Source: Hemileia vastatrix (taxonomy: Eukaryota; Basidiomycota; Pucciniomycetes; Pucciniales; Zaghouaniaceae). Taken from it: a stretch of 64,000 nucleotides of DNA. Under the pieces are notes generated by a model. The model did not search any database. It saw nothing but the letters and a program-made list of their open reading frames with translations, and was not told where the DNA came from. Shown in pieces: positions 24,240 through 35,353 of this stretch; position 1 is the stretch's first letter, and each line of letters starts with the position of its first letter. The position numbers and the translations under genes are program-made. The DNA is taken from positions 19,175,823 through 19,239,822 of the forward strand of contig JASXTE010000010.1 in the NCBI GenBank assembly GCA_030280995.1. Direction: 5' to 3'.

Positions 24240-25340
24240 CCCCACCTGCTTCAGAAATGATCAGATTAAAACATGATTTGTCATTTTTATATTGTATAAG
24301 AGGCTGTTATTTTGTAAACATATCTGCCAGCATATCAAGTGTTGGACAATAAATGATGTGAATTTCATTAGGCTTGACCTTTTGCCTTAGCCAGTGAAAT
24401 TGGATGTCAGTATTTTTTGAGCTTTCATTAATTTGAGCTTCTTTAGATAAAATTATAACTCTACTATTATCACAAAAAAGATCTAGCACATTAGTACTAC
24501 TAAGTAACTGAGGAGTAAACATATTGATATTCAAGGAAAAGAAAAGCTTTGATATCCAAATAAGTGATTTTGAACATTCGCACATGGAAATGTACATGGC
24601 TTCTGTGATGGAAAGAGTGACAACCTTCTTTTTCCTACTTCTCCAAGAGATGGGACTATTGTTCATCAATATTACAAAACCTGTGACTGAAAATCAAGTT
24701 ACTTTGTTGTTTGCATTGTCAGCATCACTATAAGACTTGTAAAAAATCTGTTCATTATTCCCCCTATATTTGAGACCTAAAGATTTGTTGGTGATAACCT
24801 ATTGGAGAAGTTTCATTGCAATTTTACAGTGATATGGAAAATGATTAGAGTTGTCTTTAGAGAGTGCATTTAGAGCATGACTAATATTTGGCCTGTGTGT
24901 GGAAACAGCAAGATAGTTTAGTGAGCCAATGATTTCTTGATAAAAGCCATCTTTTCCAGCTTCAGTTTCACTCAATGAAGGATCAAGTAGAGTACAACCA
25001 ACCGGAAGAGGTGCAGAAAATATTCTACAGTTACTCAAATCAAAGCGTTTTTCCAGCTCATCAACATAAGATTCTTGACTGAGTGTGATAAAGTCATCAG
25101 AATACATTGTTTTTATTACAAGATGATAAGTTAGATTTTCAATCCATTTCACTTTAAAATGATTTAATAGGTTGTAATGAAACTTCTAAGCTAGATTGTC
25201 ACTGTTTGAGAAAACTAAACCATCATTAACATGAAGATGAATGAATACAAAGAAGCCATCCTTTTGAAAGAGAAAAAAGGATTCATTGCCCTTGGCCTCA
25301 GTAAAATTCAATTTACTCATAACTTCAAAAATTTTTTCCT
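24240..25340 (-). pseudogene. Ty1/copia reverse transcriptase-RNase H fragment
   Basis: Minus-strand fragment of a copia pol. At 25260-25200 is the RT active-site region reading IHLHVNDGL, where the family has YVDD. It is followed by the RT C-terminus (LSQESYVDELEKRFDL, IIGSLNYLAVSTHRPNIS; 25152-24830) and the RNase H region (SITEAMYISM, CDNSRVII, IQFHWLRQKV, TLDMLADMFTK; 24660-24307). Frame breaks separate the pieces. Gag, integrase and LTRs are absent, so this is a truncated relic. The YVDD equivalent has its first Asp as Asn (AAT). Confidence 0.85.
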
Positions 25341-25439
25341 TCTATTGGAATGAAGTTGATGAGTTCCATATAATCTATATATAAAAAAGAGCTGGTGCCC
25401 TAACTTCCTAAAAATAGAAAATTTGGCTTCTAACCTGAC

Positions 25440-26040
25440 TTCCCCCCCTCTGCCCTCACACCAACTCCAGCTCCACTCCTCCACATCACACATACCCATG
25501 CCCTTCTCCTTGGTCCACCATGGTAAGTTTTTATTTGTTTTTGTTTTTATTTTTCCTTTTTTCTTTTCTAATCCTCTTGCACCTGTCCTTGCACCAACTC
25601 CACTCATCCTTGGTCAACCTTAGAAAGTTTTAATTTTTTTTCTTTCACTAACCTAACTTCCCCCTCTCCACCCTTGCACCAACTCCAGCTTCACCCCTCC
25701 ACTCATCCTTGCTCCACCCTGGTAATGTTTCATTTTTTTACTATTTTTTTTCTTTTGCTAACCTAACTTCCCCCCCTCCGTCCTTGCACCAACTCCAGCT
25801 CCACCCCTCCACTCACCCTCAGTCAACCCTGGTAAGTTTTCATTTTTTTACTATTTTTTTCTCTTTTGCTAACCTAACTTCACCCCTCCAGATCCACCTC
25901 TCTACTCACCCTCAGTCCGCCCTGGTAAGTTTTAATTTTTTAATTTTTTTTACTTTTGCTAACCTAACTTCCCACCCTCCAGGTACACCCCTCCACGTCA
26001 CACATACCCGCACCCTTCTCCTTGCCCCATCCTGGTAAGT
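25440..26040 (+). repeat. Array of mini-exon-like units with canonical splice signals
   Basis: Units of a CT-rich block bounded by CAG and GTAAGTTTT, separated by 58-77 nt T-rich spacers holding TTTTGCTAACCTAACTT (a strong branch-point consensus). Blocks are 25471-25522 (52 nt), 25689-25721 (33), 25799-25831 (33), 25892-25924 (33) and 25983-26034 (52). The 33-nt blocks all encode 11-aa variants such as LHPSTHPQSTL. A degenerate unit with a lost donor lies in 25523-25688. Whether this is transcribed and spliced, or is a minisatellite that merely resembles exons, is unknown. Confidence 0.6.
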
Positions 26041-26117
26041 TTTCATTTTTACTCTTTTCCTTTCTTTTTTCTATTATAATCCATCTTGAACCCACCTGCA
26101 CTTGCCCAAGCTTTACC

Positions 26118-26741
26118 ACCATCATCATCATAGCATTATCATATCAATAAAAAATAAAAAAATTACCATCATCATCATCATATCAATAATTTAAAACATT
26201 ACCTTTATCATATCTATAAATTAAAACATTACCATAATCCTCATTGTATCAATAATTTAAAACATTACCTTCATCATATCTATAAATTAAAAAATTACCA
26301 TCATCATATCAATAAATTAAAACATTCCCATCATCATAATCATATATATCAATAAGTTAAAACAGCACTAATTTAAAACATTACCATCATCATAATATTA
26401 ATCAATCAATAAAAACATAACCATCATAATCATCATATCAATAATTTAAAACATTACCATCATCATATCTATAAATTAAAACATTACCACCATCATATCA
26501 ATAAATTAAAACATTCCCATCATCTTCATCATATATATCAATAAATTAAAACATTCACATCATCATCATCATATATATCAATAAGTTAAAACAGCACTAA
26601 TTTAAAACATTACCATCATCATCATATCAATCAATTAATAAAAACATAACCATCATCATCATCATATCAACAATTTAAAACATTAAAATCATCATATCTA
26701 TAGGTTAAAACATTACCATAATCATATCAATAAATTAAACT
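26118..26741 (+). repeat. ATC/ATA-rich minisatellite
   Basis: Irregular tandem copies of a 35-45 bp unit of the form CATTACCATCATCATATC, AATAAATTAAAA. It resumes at 35354-35440 beyond the Ty3 insertion. Confidence 0.85.
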
Positions 26742-26746
26742 ATTAC

Positions 26747-27561
26747 TGTCAGCCAGGCTACTAGACTTACCCAGTAAAATAATTAATTATCTTATTGAGG
26801 TGAAGCCTTGCCTTTTAGATCCTTATTAATAATTAATTATTTATTAAATACTTATGTATTAATTACAATTAACTAACTAAGTACACTAAGTAATTAATTA
26901 ATAAAAATAAGTAATTGTCCCACATATATTTTTACTCCCAAACACTGTGCTCAATAATACAGATGAGATGGGAATAAAAATTAGTATTAAAAAGAATATA
27001 TAAAATTATAAAAAGAAAAAAAAATTCTTTTTCAAATTCCTTTAATTAGATTCTATTAATTCTATATTTCAAATCAAATTTTCTTACACTAAAAGGTGAC
27101 GGACTAAAGGGTTCATAGTTTTATTTCAAATAAAATAAATACTTTTATTTACGCACTATTTAGTCTTACTCTTATTATTTCACATACTCTCTTTAATTAA
27201 GTTTTTTTCTCTCACACTCTTGTATTAGGAGATGTAAATTCCGTGTTCTTTTCTCTCACATATTGCCTATAAAAGGCCCTTCCTTTTTGTCCTTTTGATT
27301 CATCCCTTTTTACTTACATTATTACAAACCAATACTACCAATAAACATTTATTACTATTTATTACTGTCTTTAGTACTTACAATCTTGTAGTTCTAAACC
27401 CAATAGTTATAATAATAACTAAACCCTTACCTCTTATCATTGAGTATTAAATCTTTAAAACTATAAGAGAAATACGTACATTATCTTGAGTCCTTTAAAT
27501 CCACTGTTGCCATCTTTGAACTACCTTGAAAATCTTCTACACGTAAAAGCCAACCTTGACA
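26747..27561 (+). repeat. 5' LTR of Ty3-1 (815 bp)
   Basis: Begins TGTCAGCCAGGC and ends CAACCTTGACA. A probable core promoter lies near 27264 (GCCTATAAAAGGCCC), a good TATA-box context. Confidence 0.93.
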
Positions 27562-27706
27562 ATTGAAAGCCTTTCCAAATCGTTGACGGCGCATTGATAT
27601 CTTGAGGACCGGAGGCCGTGGGACCATCGCCATCGAGGTACCTATAAGGACAATTGGACAACGAAAAAGACGAACGTCATACATCACGTGACTTATTTTT
27701 TTCTGC

Positions 27707-27772
27707 GAACGGGAATCGAACCGCGCTCCAAAACTTAAGCTAATATACTATCTGATAGTTATATATCTTGTG
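27707..27772 (-). other. tRNA-like remnant with a B-box, antisense in the Ty3-1 leader
   Basis: On the minus strand the segment contains GGTTCGATTCC, a perfect Pol III B-box/T-loop consensus, preceded by a GCTT/GAGC anticodon-like stem and an A-box-like TATCAGATAG. The acceptor and T stems do not pair well, so a functional tRNA is unlikely. It could be a decayed tRNA or a trace of primer-tRNA cDNA. Confidence 0.3.
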
Positions 27773-28009
27773 GTAATTATTGATTAATATTCGTGGGTCA
27801 CTTTGCACTCTTCATACTCTACATATTTCCTTTTACTCAGCACTCTGTAAGTGGCATTAATTTGCTCATTTTACAGGGGGAGGTTTCAATTAAATTGGAA
27901 TTATTTTATTTATTTATTTTTTATTTTTCCTAGTTGAAAATAATAGAGCAGTTGTGTTCTTAGTCCTAGAAGTAATAAAAATTATATTTTAAAAATTAAT
28001 TATTATAAT

Positions 28010-28385
28010 ATCCAGTTGACTTTTGTCCTGATAAATTTAAAATTTATTTGTTCCAGTTGACAAATTGTCCTGACAATAAATTTTTTTTAATTAATAAAAA
28101 TTCATATTTAATTATTTCAGTTGACTTTAAGTCCTGGTAGTTAATTAATCAGTTAATTTAAATCCTGATAATACAATAAATTTTTTTTTATTAATAAATA
28201 TTCATATTTAATTATTTCAGTTGGCATTAAGTCCTGGTAGTTAATTAGTTGATTTAAATCCTGAAAATAATTATCTTAAAAAAAAAATTTATTTCTTCAG
28301 TTGATTATTTTATAATCCTGGTTTTAAATTATTTTAAATTAATAAATTAATTATTATTTAGTTGATTTTTATCCTAAAAAATTTT
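28010..28385 (+). repeat. Tandem hairpin repeats in the Ty3-1 5' leader
   Basis: About eight copies of a CAGTTGAC...GTCCTGG-type unit (near 28014, 28054, 28117, 28151, 28218, 28247, 28297 and 28358) separated by AT-rich spacers. GTTGAC/GTCCTG or TTGACTTTAAGTCC-type arms form small stem-loops. The array ends about 90 nt before the first gag ATG (28478). Confidence 0.6.
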
Positions 28386-28477
28386 TATTTTATTTTTATT
28401 TTATTTCTGTTAAATTAAAAATAAAGACTAATTCATCTTATTGTCTCTCTTCTTCATTTCAGTTAAATCTTAAAAAA

Positions 28478-30103
28478 ATGACTGATCAAAGTGGTTCTGC
28501 TGCATGTGAAGAGGAACTAGACTTAATTGATTATGATGAGCCTACTTCTGTAAGTTCTCCTTTAACAAGAAGAATTTCTCAGATTAATAGATCCTTACCC
28601 CAAGCAGGATGTGGAGATGGAAGAAGTAGAAATCCTAGTAGACACAACTCAGGATCAGAAGCCTGCAATAAACCCACCAGAAGAACTTCCAAAAGGATTC
28701 AGGATAAAAAAGATGCCATTGCCTCAACAGGTAAAGAATCTGTCAACTCACATAAAGGAGCTAAGGACAGAAAACTTGAAAGTAAAGGCAAGGGTAGATG
28801 CTCTGGAAGAAAAGGTGAGAAATATAGATGCCTTTCTTCAAGAGAAGAAGAAACCTCTTCCCCCCAGGGATCATCAACCATTGGCTCCCCAGTCCCAAGA
28901 GAAAGTGGAAGTGTCCAAGTGGCAGTGGGATTGGTTAAACACTCAGTGGGACAACCTATCTCAAAATAAGCATCAGTTATCTCATGCAGGTCAGTCAAGA
29001 CCCAGCCAGGTCAACCCCACACCTCCTCACCCCTATCAAGGAGGCAAAAGAAGAAGAAAGCCCAATATGGTCATACCCAGCAAACCCTGGTAAGCCCCTC
29101 TATTGATTCTCAAGTGCCATTTCTTGTAGCTGATTCTGTTCCTTCAGGTAAATCTGAGAGGGAAGAAGAAACCTTGGGACCAGTAGAGGCTGGAAGCAGT
29201 AGACAAATAACTCATGTATCTAATCCATTACTTTTAATTGCTACCTCAATGATTAACCCTGATATGGCAGTAATAGATGAAACTCTTGACCCTGAGTTTT
29301 ATGAGAGTCTGGAAAGTTACTCAGTTTCCTTATTGAGAAACACTCCAGATATAGCAAAGATTAATGATGAGTACTTGAGAGATATTATTGCAAAACAAAA
29401 TCATATTATGAACAATATGCAATTAACTCAGAAGTTTAATGGTTTATTAACGGAGCAAGGGTATCAATCCTTAAGGAGTGAATTGCAGAAAGTCTCTGAT
29501 GATTTGTTTAATTATAAGGCAACTCATGAAAAGAAGGTTGCTTTGTGGAAAAATATCAAAAATGATTTGTCAAAATTAAAAGAAATTGTATCTATCTGTT
29601 GTGAAGAGCTGGAGACAGATAAGATGAATCTGAAGAGATTGAATGACCATTATTCATCTTTTCAAAATAAAAATCAGTTATCTTTTGCAACTATCAATAA
29701 GAGTTTATCTAGTCTTCCAAGAATGAAAACAAGACTAAAAACCATTGAAGAGAAATTGAACTCATTGTTGAATGACCAGAAATATTCTGATGTTTCTTTA
29801 AAGGAACATATAGTACAGGAAGCTCAAATATTACCTGTGGCTAGTTCATCTAAATTAAAAACAGTTCCAGAAATACCTGTTGATACCACTGAGTTTCCAT
29901 CAAAAATTGATGATGCACCAGTATCTTCAACAGAGGGATTGAACAATGAGATTACTGCTCAATTGGAGAAGTTACAGCTGCTTCTTACTCAGAAACAAGC
30001 TAGTACTAAGGAGACCCCTTCAAATCAAAAGAATTGGCCAAAACTTGACCAGTACCCAACATTTGATGGTGATTCTTCCTCTGATTGGAAACAATTTATT
30101 TGA
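28478..30103 (+). pseudogene. Ty3-1 gag region, two frame changes and one TGA
   Basis: ATG at 28478 follows an adenine-rich context. The coding sense moves from the first frame to a second near 28595 (DVEMEEVEILVDTTQD onward to 29093) and back to the first near 29060-29110, so the two shifts cancel. Residues 29350-29800 form a long coiled coil (KVALWKNIKNDLSKLKEIV and similar). The frame then continues to a TGA at 30101, after which the same frame is open into pol. This is expected to be the capsid/structural precursor that packages element RNA. As it stands the gag is not translatable end to end. Confidence 0.8.
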
Positions 30104-30151
30104 AGAATTGATAACTTAAAAAATTCTTACAAACTCCCAGATGAGGAAATT

Positions 30152-33100
30152 GTGTCCAAGTTAATTTCTTTGTTTACTAATGTTTCCCTAATGTTGTATG
30201 AATCTGTTCTCCTGGATGGAAATGACTACTTATGGGATGATTGGAAGAAATTAATTAAAGCACAATTTGGTGGCTCCAAGTTCAGAGTGGCTCAACAAAG
30301 GCAGTATGAGGAAACTAGATATAGCTCTTCTACTGATAAACCTATTGAGTTTTTAATGAAACTTGTAAAAATCTTAAGGGCAATGGACCCAAATATGGAG
30401 TTTGAGTTATGGAAGGACAGGATCCTTTGTAAATTGCCAATGTCTCTGAGAGACTTGATAGTGGCTAGGACTGAGTTCTCCAAAGAACCCTCTTCTTTCA
30501 TTAATACTTGCAATGAGATCCTTCTAAACAACAAGTATGATGCCAGAAGATTAATTCCTAGGACCCCTTTGGAGAAACCCTCCACTTACCAACAGAAACC
30601 TCTGGAAAAGGTTGGTAAACCTTCTGCCCCTGTTGCACCAAAAAAGTATGCAACAAACACTTGCTTCAAATGCAAAAAGCCTTGGCAGAAAGGCCATGTT
30701 TATGACAAGAAGATAAATCTTGTAGAACAAAAAGAGGAGCATGCTGATGACACAGTAGCACTGGATGATACGTCAAGTGATTGTGCCAGCAATATTTCAT
30801 ATGAATCTCAACAAGAAATCTTGATGCTGGAAGAGGATATCCATTATTTAAATACTATTGATATTGATAATAATGCTTTATCTACAGTGGAAGATGCTGA
30901 GATCATAAAGAACATTGAGGATAACTCAATTTTTATTGCCCCTCTCAAGGCACCAGTCTTGATTAATGGAACCAGCATTGAAGTTGTTCTGGATTCTGGA
31001 GCTGGAGGAAGTGTAGTTTCTGAAAGAGCACTTGCTTCAGTGGATCAAGACTATAAATCAAAAATGATGCCTATCATTTCTGAAAATTGGAGAGGTTATG
31101 GCTCTGTTTTGTCCCCCATTGGTAAATACAAAGCCACAGTGTTTTTTAAATATAACCATGGGTTTGTAAGAGCTATTTGTGATTTTTTTGTCATGAAAAA
31201 TGATAACTTAAGCAATTGGTTTATTGTAGGGAATGATATTTTAACCAAATATGGCATAAAATTGGATCCCTCAAACCAATGTTTCACAATGGGGAAGAAT
31301 TTGAAGAGGAATTTTAAGATTTCTTCCTCCAAAAAATTATTAAAACCAGAATTGAACACATGTAATTCTGTAGTTCAATATGAAGGAAGATCTACAAAAG
31401 AAATGCATGCCCTTATGTCTGAAATTGACAATGCTTCTTTTGGAGAACAACTTTCTGGTGAGGATAAAGATTCCATCATTAACTTGATAAAGTCTTTTCC
31501 TATGGCCTTTGCTCATGGGTCACATGAACTGGGATTAGTTAAAGAGGAAATGAAACTTTCATTGTCTTGTCCATTAACTGATATACCTCCTAGTTTAAAG
31601 AAGAAGCCTTATCCTGCTTCTCCCACAAAGAGAAAAGATATTGAAGACAATATCTCTACCCTTTTAAAAATGAATATTATTGAAAAGGTAGTTGAAACAC
31701 CTAAATATTGTGTTATCTCACCTGTCCTAATTTCTTATGAGAAAGATAAAGCCAGGTTATGTGGTGATTATAGAGCACTAAATACTTATACTGTTGATGA
31801 TATCTATCCTTTGCCTAGAATTAGCTCTATACATGCTACCTTACAGGGTGCTAAATATATCAGCTGTTTGGATGGAAATAAGGGATATCACCAGGTACCT
31901 GTTGAGAAAAATTCTCAGAATTTTCTGATGATTGCTACTCATATGGGTATTTATAAGTATATTTGGATGCCATTTGGCCCTATAAATGCCCCTTCAGTTT
32001 TTCAAAAAGTCATGGATAACACATTCCATCAAGAGATAATTGAAGGATGGCTGATGGTTTATATTGATGATATCATTATATTCTCAAAAACATTTGAGGA
32101 CCATCTCAACCACCTGTGTAAAGTTTTCCAAAAAATGGATGAAATAAATATGACACTTGCTTTGAAGAAATGTAAATTTGGGTTCCATTCTTTAAAAGTT
32201 CTTGGTCATGTTGTTTCAGGCTTACATATATGTGTTGACCAGAACAAAGTGGAAGCCATACAACAGGTAAAGGCTCCTAATACAGTTAGAGAGCTACAGA
32301 GTGTTTTGGGGATGTGTGGATACTATAGACAGTATATTAAAAATTACCAAGTCATAGCTTTACCCCTTACCCAATTAACTAGAAATGATGTTGCTTTTGT
32401 CTGGAATACTGAAAGACAAAGAGCTTTTGACACTATGAAACACTGTTTGATGACAGCACCTATTCTTGCTTTACCTGACTTTAATCAGCCATTTGTTTTA
32501 TATACTGATGCCAGTTTTATTAGTCTAGGTGCTGCCCTCCATCAAAAACAAGTGATGAATGATAAAGTATCAGAAGTAGTAATTTGTTATATTTCAAGAA
32601 CCTTGAGAAATAGTGAATTGAATTATGGTGCTACTCAATTGGAATGTTTATCTGTAGTGTGGGCTCTAGAAAAGCTACATTACTACCTAGATGACCAGAA
32701 ATTTGAACTTGTCACTGACTGCAGTGCAGTTAAATCCCTCTTAAATTTGAAAACACCTAACAGACATATGTTCAAATGGCAGTTAGCTGTTCAAGAGTAC
32801 AGAGGGAGAATGACAATTATTCATAGGGCTGGTATTGTTCACTCAAATGTGGACATGTTATCAAGGCTACCTTTACCAAATAATGACTCTAATCCTGCTT
32901 ATGATCCTGAGGATGAAATTATTCATATTCATGGAATATATGTGGTTGATATGGAGGAAGAGCTATTGCAGCTTATTCTGGATTCATATGATAAGGAAAC
33001 TGACTTAAAAAAGTTATGCACCATATTAAATGATCCAAAGAATGCTTCAATACAAGCATTGATTAAAACCCTTCCAACAAAGTACCAAAAAGCTTTGGAA

Positions 33101-34477
33101 AAAGGTAAATTTTCAATTGATGAAGGATATCTATATTATAGAAGAAAGTTGAGTAATGTCATTGTTATTCCTCCTTCTATGAAAGAAATCATCTTGAAAA
33201 TTTTTCATGATGACATATTAGCTGGACATTTTGATCTTGAAAAAACAATTATCAGAATTAAAAACACTGCTTGGTGGGTTAATATGTCTGAGGACACCAA
33301 ATTATATGTTGAATCTTGTGATTCTTGCCAAAAATCAAAAAGATTAACTGGTAAGAGAGCTGGATTAATGCAACATATTGAACCTCCTGATGCACCCTGG
33401 CAAATAATAAACATGGATTTTGTAACAGGATTACATATTGCTGGTAAAGACAGTTATAACTCTTGTTGGGTTATTGTGGACAGATTCACAAAAATGTGTA
33501 AATTTATCCCTACCCACAAGGATGTTTCCACTAAAGAATTAGCTTTCTTATGGTGGTCTCATATGTTTAATACTTCTGGTTTTCCTAGAGCCACAATCTC
33601 TGATAGAGACCCTAAATTTACTTCTGAATTTTGGATGTCTCTGATGGATGTTTGTGGTTGTGATCTGAAACTTTCTACTGCCCATCACCCACAGACTGAT
33701 GGCTTAGCTGAAAGAATGATTCAGACTTTAGAGGACATGATTAGAAGGTATTTTGCCTTTGGCCTTGAGTATAAAGATAATGACAGATTCACTCATGATT
33801 GGGTTACCTTACTTCCTGGGTGGGAATTGGCTTATAATAGCACTGCTCATTCTGTTACTCAAAGGAAGCCTTTTGAGCTCTGGCTTGGATATGTTCCAAA
33901 TACTCCTGCCCAAATTCTCAATAACAAAATACCTAAATTGGATATACATCCTGGTGTAAAATCTTTTCTTCAAATGCAACAACTTTGCAGGAATCATGCT
34001 CAAAAATGTATTGAAAAATCATTTGAATATGAGAAGAAGAGATGGGATGAATCCCATAAAGAATACAATTTTAAAAAGGGTGATGAAGTGTTAATTTCTA
34101 CAGTCCACTTCAATTTACAAGGTAATAACAAATTGAAAGACCCATTTGTTGGTCCATTTGTTGTCAGAAGAATGATTGGAGATAATGCAGTTGAGGTTAT
34201 TTTGTATTCTCCATATGACAGAAAACATCCTGTTTTTCCAATATCTCTTCTGAAACCTTACACATCCAATAGTGATTTATTTCGAAAAAGGAGGGGAAGA
34301 CCAAAGAAAACCCCAAATGAAATCACTGAAACAGCAGAAATTGAAAAAATTATGAATTATAGATTAGTCACTGCTGAAAAAGGTACAGAAAACTTATTGA
34401 GATTCAAGAATAAATCATCTGAATATGATTCTTGGATATCTGGGAAGGAGATATCAAATCTTCCTACTCTATTATAA
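30152..34477 (+). CDS. Ty3-1 pol: zinc knuckle, protease, RT, RNase H, integrase, chromodomain-like tail
   Basis: 1,441 codons without a stop; the frame is open from 30104. In order: gag C-terminus with knuckle CFKCKKPWQKGHVYD (last Cys position is Tyr) near 30663; protease VVLDSGAGG near 30985; RT with LCGDYRALN, SCLDGNKGYHQV and YIDDIIIF (about 32060); RNase H YTDASFISLGAAL (about 32500); integrase HHCC (HDDILAGHF, CDSCQKSK; about 33205-33340); and catalytic core MDFVTG, SDRDPKF, DGLAERM (D, D and E present). The C-terminus has an AT-hook-like RRGRPKK and a chromodomain-like EIEKIMNYRL...EYDSW segment that may steer integration to chromatin. RT and IN catalytic residues look intact, so it could act in trans. 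Confidence 0.93.
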   Translation: MSKLISLFTNVSLMLYESVLLDGNDYLWDDWKKLIKAQFGGSKFRVAQQRQYEETRYSSSTDKPIEFLMKLVKILRAMDPNMEFELWKDRILCKLPMSLRDLIVARTEFSKEPSSFINTCNEILLNNKYDARRLIPRTPLEKPSTYQQKPLEKVGKPSAPVAPKKYATNTCFKCKKPWQKGHVYDKKINLVEQKEEHADDTVALDDTSSDCASNISYESQQEILMLEEDIHYLNTIDIDNNALSTVEDAEIIKNIEDNSIFIAPLKAPVLINGTSIEVVLDSGAGGSVVSERALASVDQDYKSKMMPIISENWRGYGSVLSPIGKYKATVFFKYNHGFVRAICDFFVMKNDNLSNWFIVGNDILTKYGIKLDPSNQCFTMGKNLKRNFKISSSKKLLKPELNTCNSVVQYEGRSTKEMHALMSEIDNASFGEQLSGEDKDSIINLIKSFPMAFAHGSHELGLVKEEMKLSLSCPLTDIPPSLKKKPYPASPTKRKDIEDNISTLLKMNIIEKVVETPKYCVISPVLISYEKDKARLCGDYRALNTYTVDDIYPLPRISSIHATLQGAKYISCLDGNKGYHQVPVEKNSQNFLMIATHMGIYKYIWMPFGPINAPSVFQKVMDNTFHQEIIEGWLMVYIDDIIIFSKTFEDHLNHLCKVFQKMDEINMTLALKKCKFGFHSLKVLGHVVSGLHICVDQNKVEAIQQVKAPNTVRELQSVLGMCGYYRQYIKNYQVIALPLTQLTRNDVAFVWNTERQRAFDTMKHCLMTAPILALPDFNQPFVLYTDASFISLGAALHQKQVMNDKVSEVVICYISRTLRNSELNYGATQLECLSVVWALEKLHYYLDDQKFELVTDCSAVKSLLNLKTPNRHMFKWQLAVQEYRGRMTIIHRAGIVHSNVDMLSRLPLPNNDSNPAYDPEDEIIHIHGIYVVDMEEELLQLILDSYDKETDLKKLCTILNDPKNASIQALIKTLPTKYQKALEKGKFSIDEGYLYYRRKLSNVIVIPPSMKEIILKIFHDDILAGHFDLEKTIIRIKNTAWWVNMSEDTKLYVESCDSCQKSKRLTGKRAGLMQHIEPPDAPWQIINMDFVTGLHIAGKDSYNSCWVIVDRFTKMCKFIPTHKDVSTKELAFLWWSHMFNTSGFPRATISDRDPKFTSEFWMSLMDVCGCDLKLSTAHHPQTDGLAERMIQTLEDMIRRYFAFGLEYKDNDRFTHDWVTLLPGWELAYNSTAHSVTQRKPFELWLGYVPNTPAQILNNKIPKLDIHPGVKSFLQMQQLCRNHAQKCIEKSFEYEKKRWDESHKEYNFKKGDEVLISTVHFNLQGNNKLKDPFVGPFVVRRMIGDNAVEVILYSPYDRKHPVFPISLLKPYTSNSDLFRKRRGRPKKTPNEITETAEIEKIMNYRLVTAEKGTENLLRFKNKSSEYDSWISGKEISNLPTLL

Positions 34478-34534
34478 AAGTATAAAAAGAAAAAATCATA
34501 GCATTTTTTTTATTGTTTTTTTAGGGTGAGGGAG

Positions 34535-35348
34535 TGTCAGCCAGGTTACTAGACTTACCCAGTAAAATAATCAATTATCTTACTGAGGTGAAGCCACGCC
34601 TTTTAGATCCTTATTAATAATTAATTATTTATTAAATACTTATGTATTAATTAAAATTAACTAACTAAGTACACTAAGTAATTAATTAATAAAAATAAGT
34701 AATTGTCCCACATATATTTTTACTCCCAAACACTGTGCTCAATAATACAGATGAGATGGGAATAAAAATTAGTATTAAAAAGAATATATGCAATTATAAA
34801 AAGAAAAAAAATACTTTTTCAAATTCCTTTAATTAGATTCTATTAATTCTATATTTCAAATCAAATGTTCTTACAATAAAAGTTGACGGACTAAAGGGTT
34901 CATAGTTTTATTTCAAATAAAATAAATACTTTTATTTATGCACTATTTAGTCTTACTCTTATTATTTCACATACTCTCTTTAATTAAGTTTTTTCCTCTC
35001 ACACTCTTGTATTAGGAGATGTAAATTCCGTGTTCTTTTCTCTCACATATTGCCTATAAAAGGCCCTTCCTTTTTGTCCTTTTGATTCATCCCTTTTTAC
35101 TTACACTATTACAAACCAATACTACCAATAAACATTTATTACTATTTATTACTGTCTTTAGTACTTACAATCTTGTATTTCTAAACCCAATAATTATAAT
35201 AATAACTAAACCCTTACCTCTTATCATTGAGTATTAAATCTTTAAAACTATAAGAGAAATACGTACATTATCTTGAGTCCTTTAAATCCACTGTTGCCAT
35301 CTTTGAACTACCTTGAAAATCTTCTAGACATAAAAGCCAACCTTGACA
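34535..35348 (+). repeat. 3' LTR of Ty3-1 (814 bp)
   Basis: Begins TGTCAGCCAGGT and ends AACCTTGACA, followed by target duplication ATTAC (35349-35353). Confidence 0.93.
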
Positions 35349-35353
35349 ATTAC

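Larger units (their letters stand above)
25370..26746 (+). repeat. Dispersed repeat family Q, copy 2, left part
   Basis: Begins with the same leader as copy 1, then the mini-exon-like array and an ATC-rich minisatellite. The Ty3 element at 26747 interrupts it; the rest resumes at 35354. Confidence 0.6.
26747..35348 (+). mobile_element. Ty3-type LTR retrotransposon (Ty3-1), nearly full length
   Basis: LTRs at 26747-27561 and 34535-35348 start TGTCA and end TGACA. The 5-bp target duplication ATTAC is exact (26742-26746 and 35349-35353) and lies in the minisatellite. Between them are a structured leader, a gag region with two frame changes and one in-frame TGA, and a 1,441-codon open pol. An AGGGTGAGGGAG polypurine tract abuts the 3' LTR. 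LTRs differ at roughly 20-25 of 815 positions by eye, so insertion is fairly recent. Domain order PR-RT-RNase H-IN with a chromodomain-like tail makes it a Ty3/gypsy chromovirus-type element. Confidence 0.95.

Noticed and set aside
26118..26741. CRISPR-like array
   Set aside because: Repeats are simple ATC/ATA minisatellite units without regular unique spacers, in a eukaryotic genome.
27481..27687. Minus-strand ORF over the end of the Ty3-1 5' LTR
   Set aside because: Spans the LTR/leader junction and is antisense to the element; a chance ORF.
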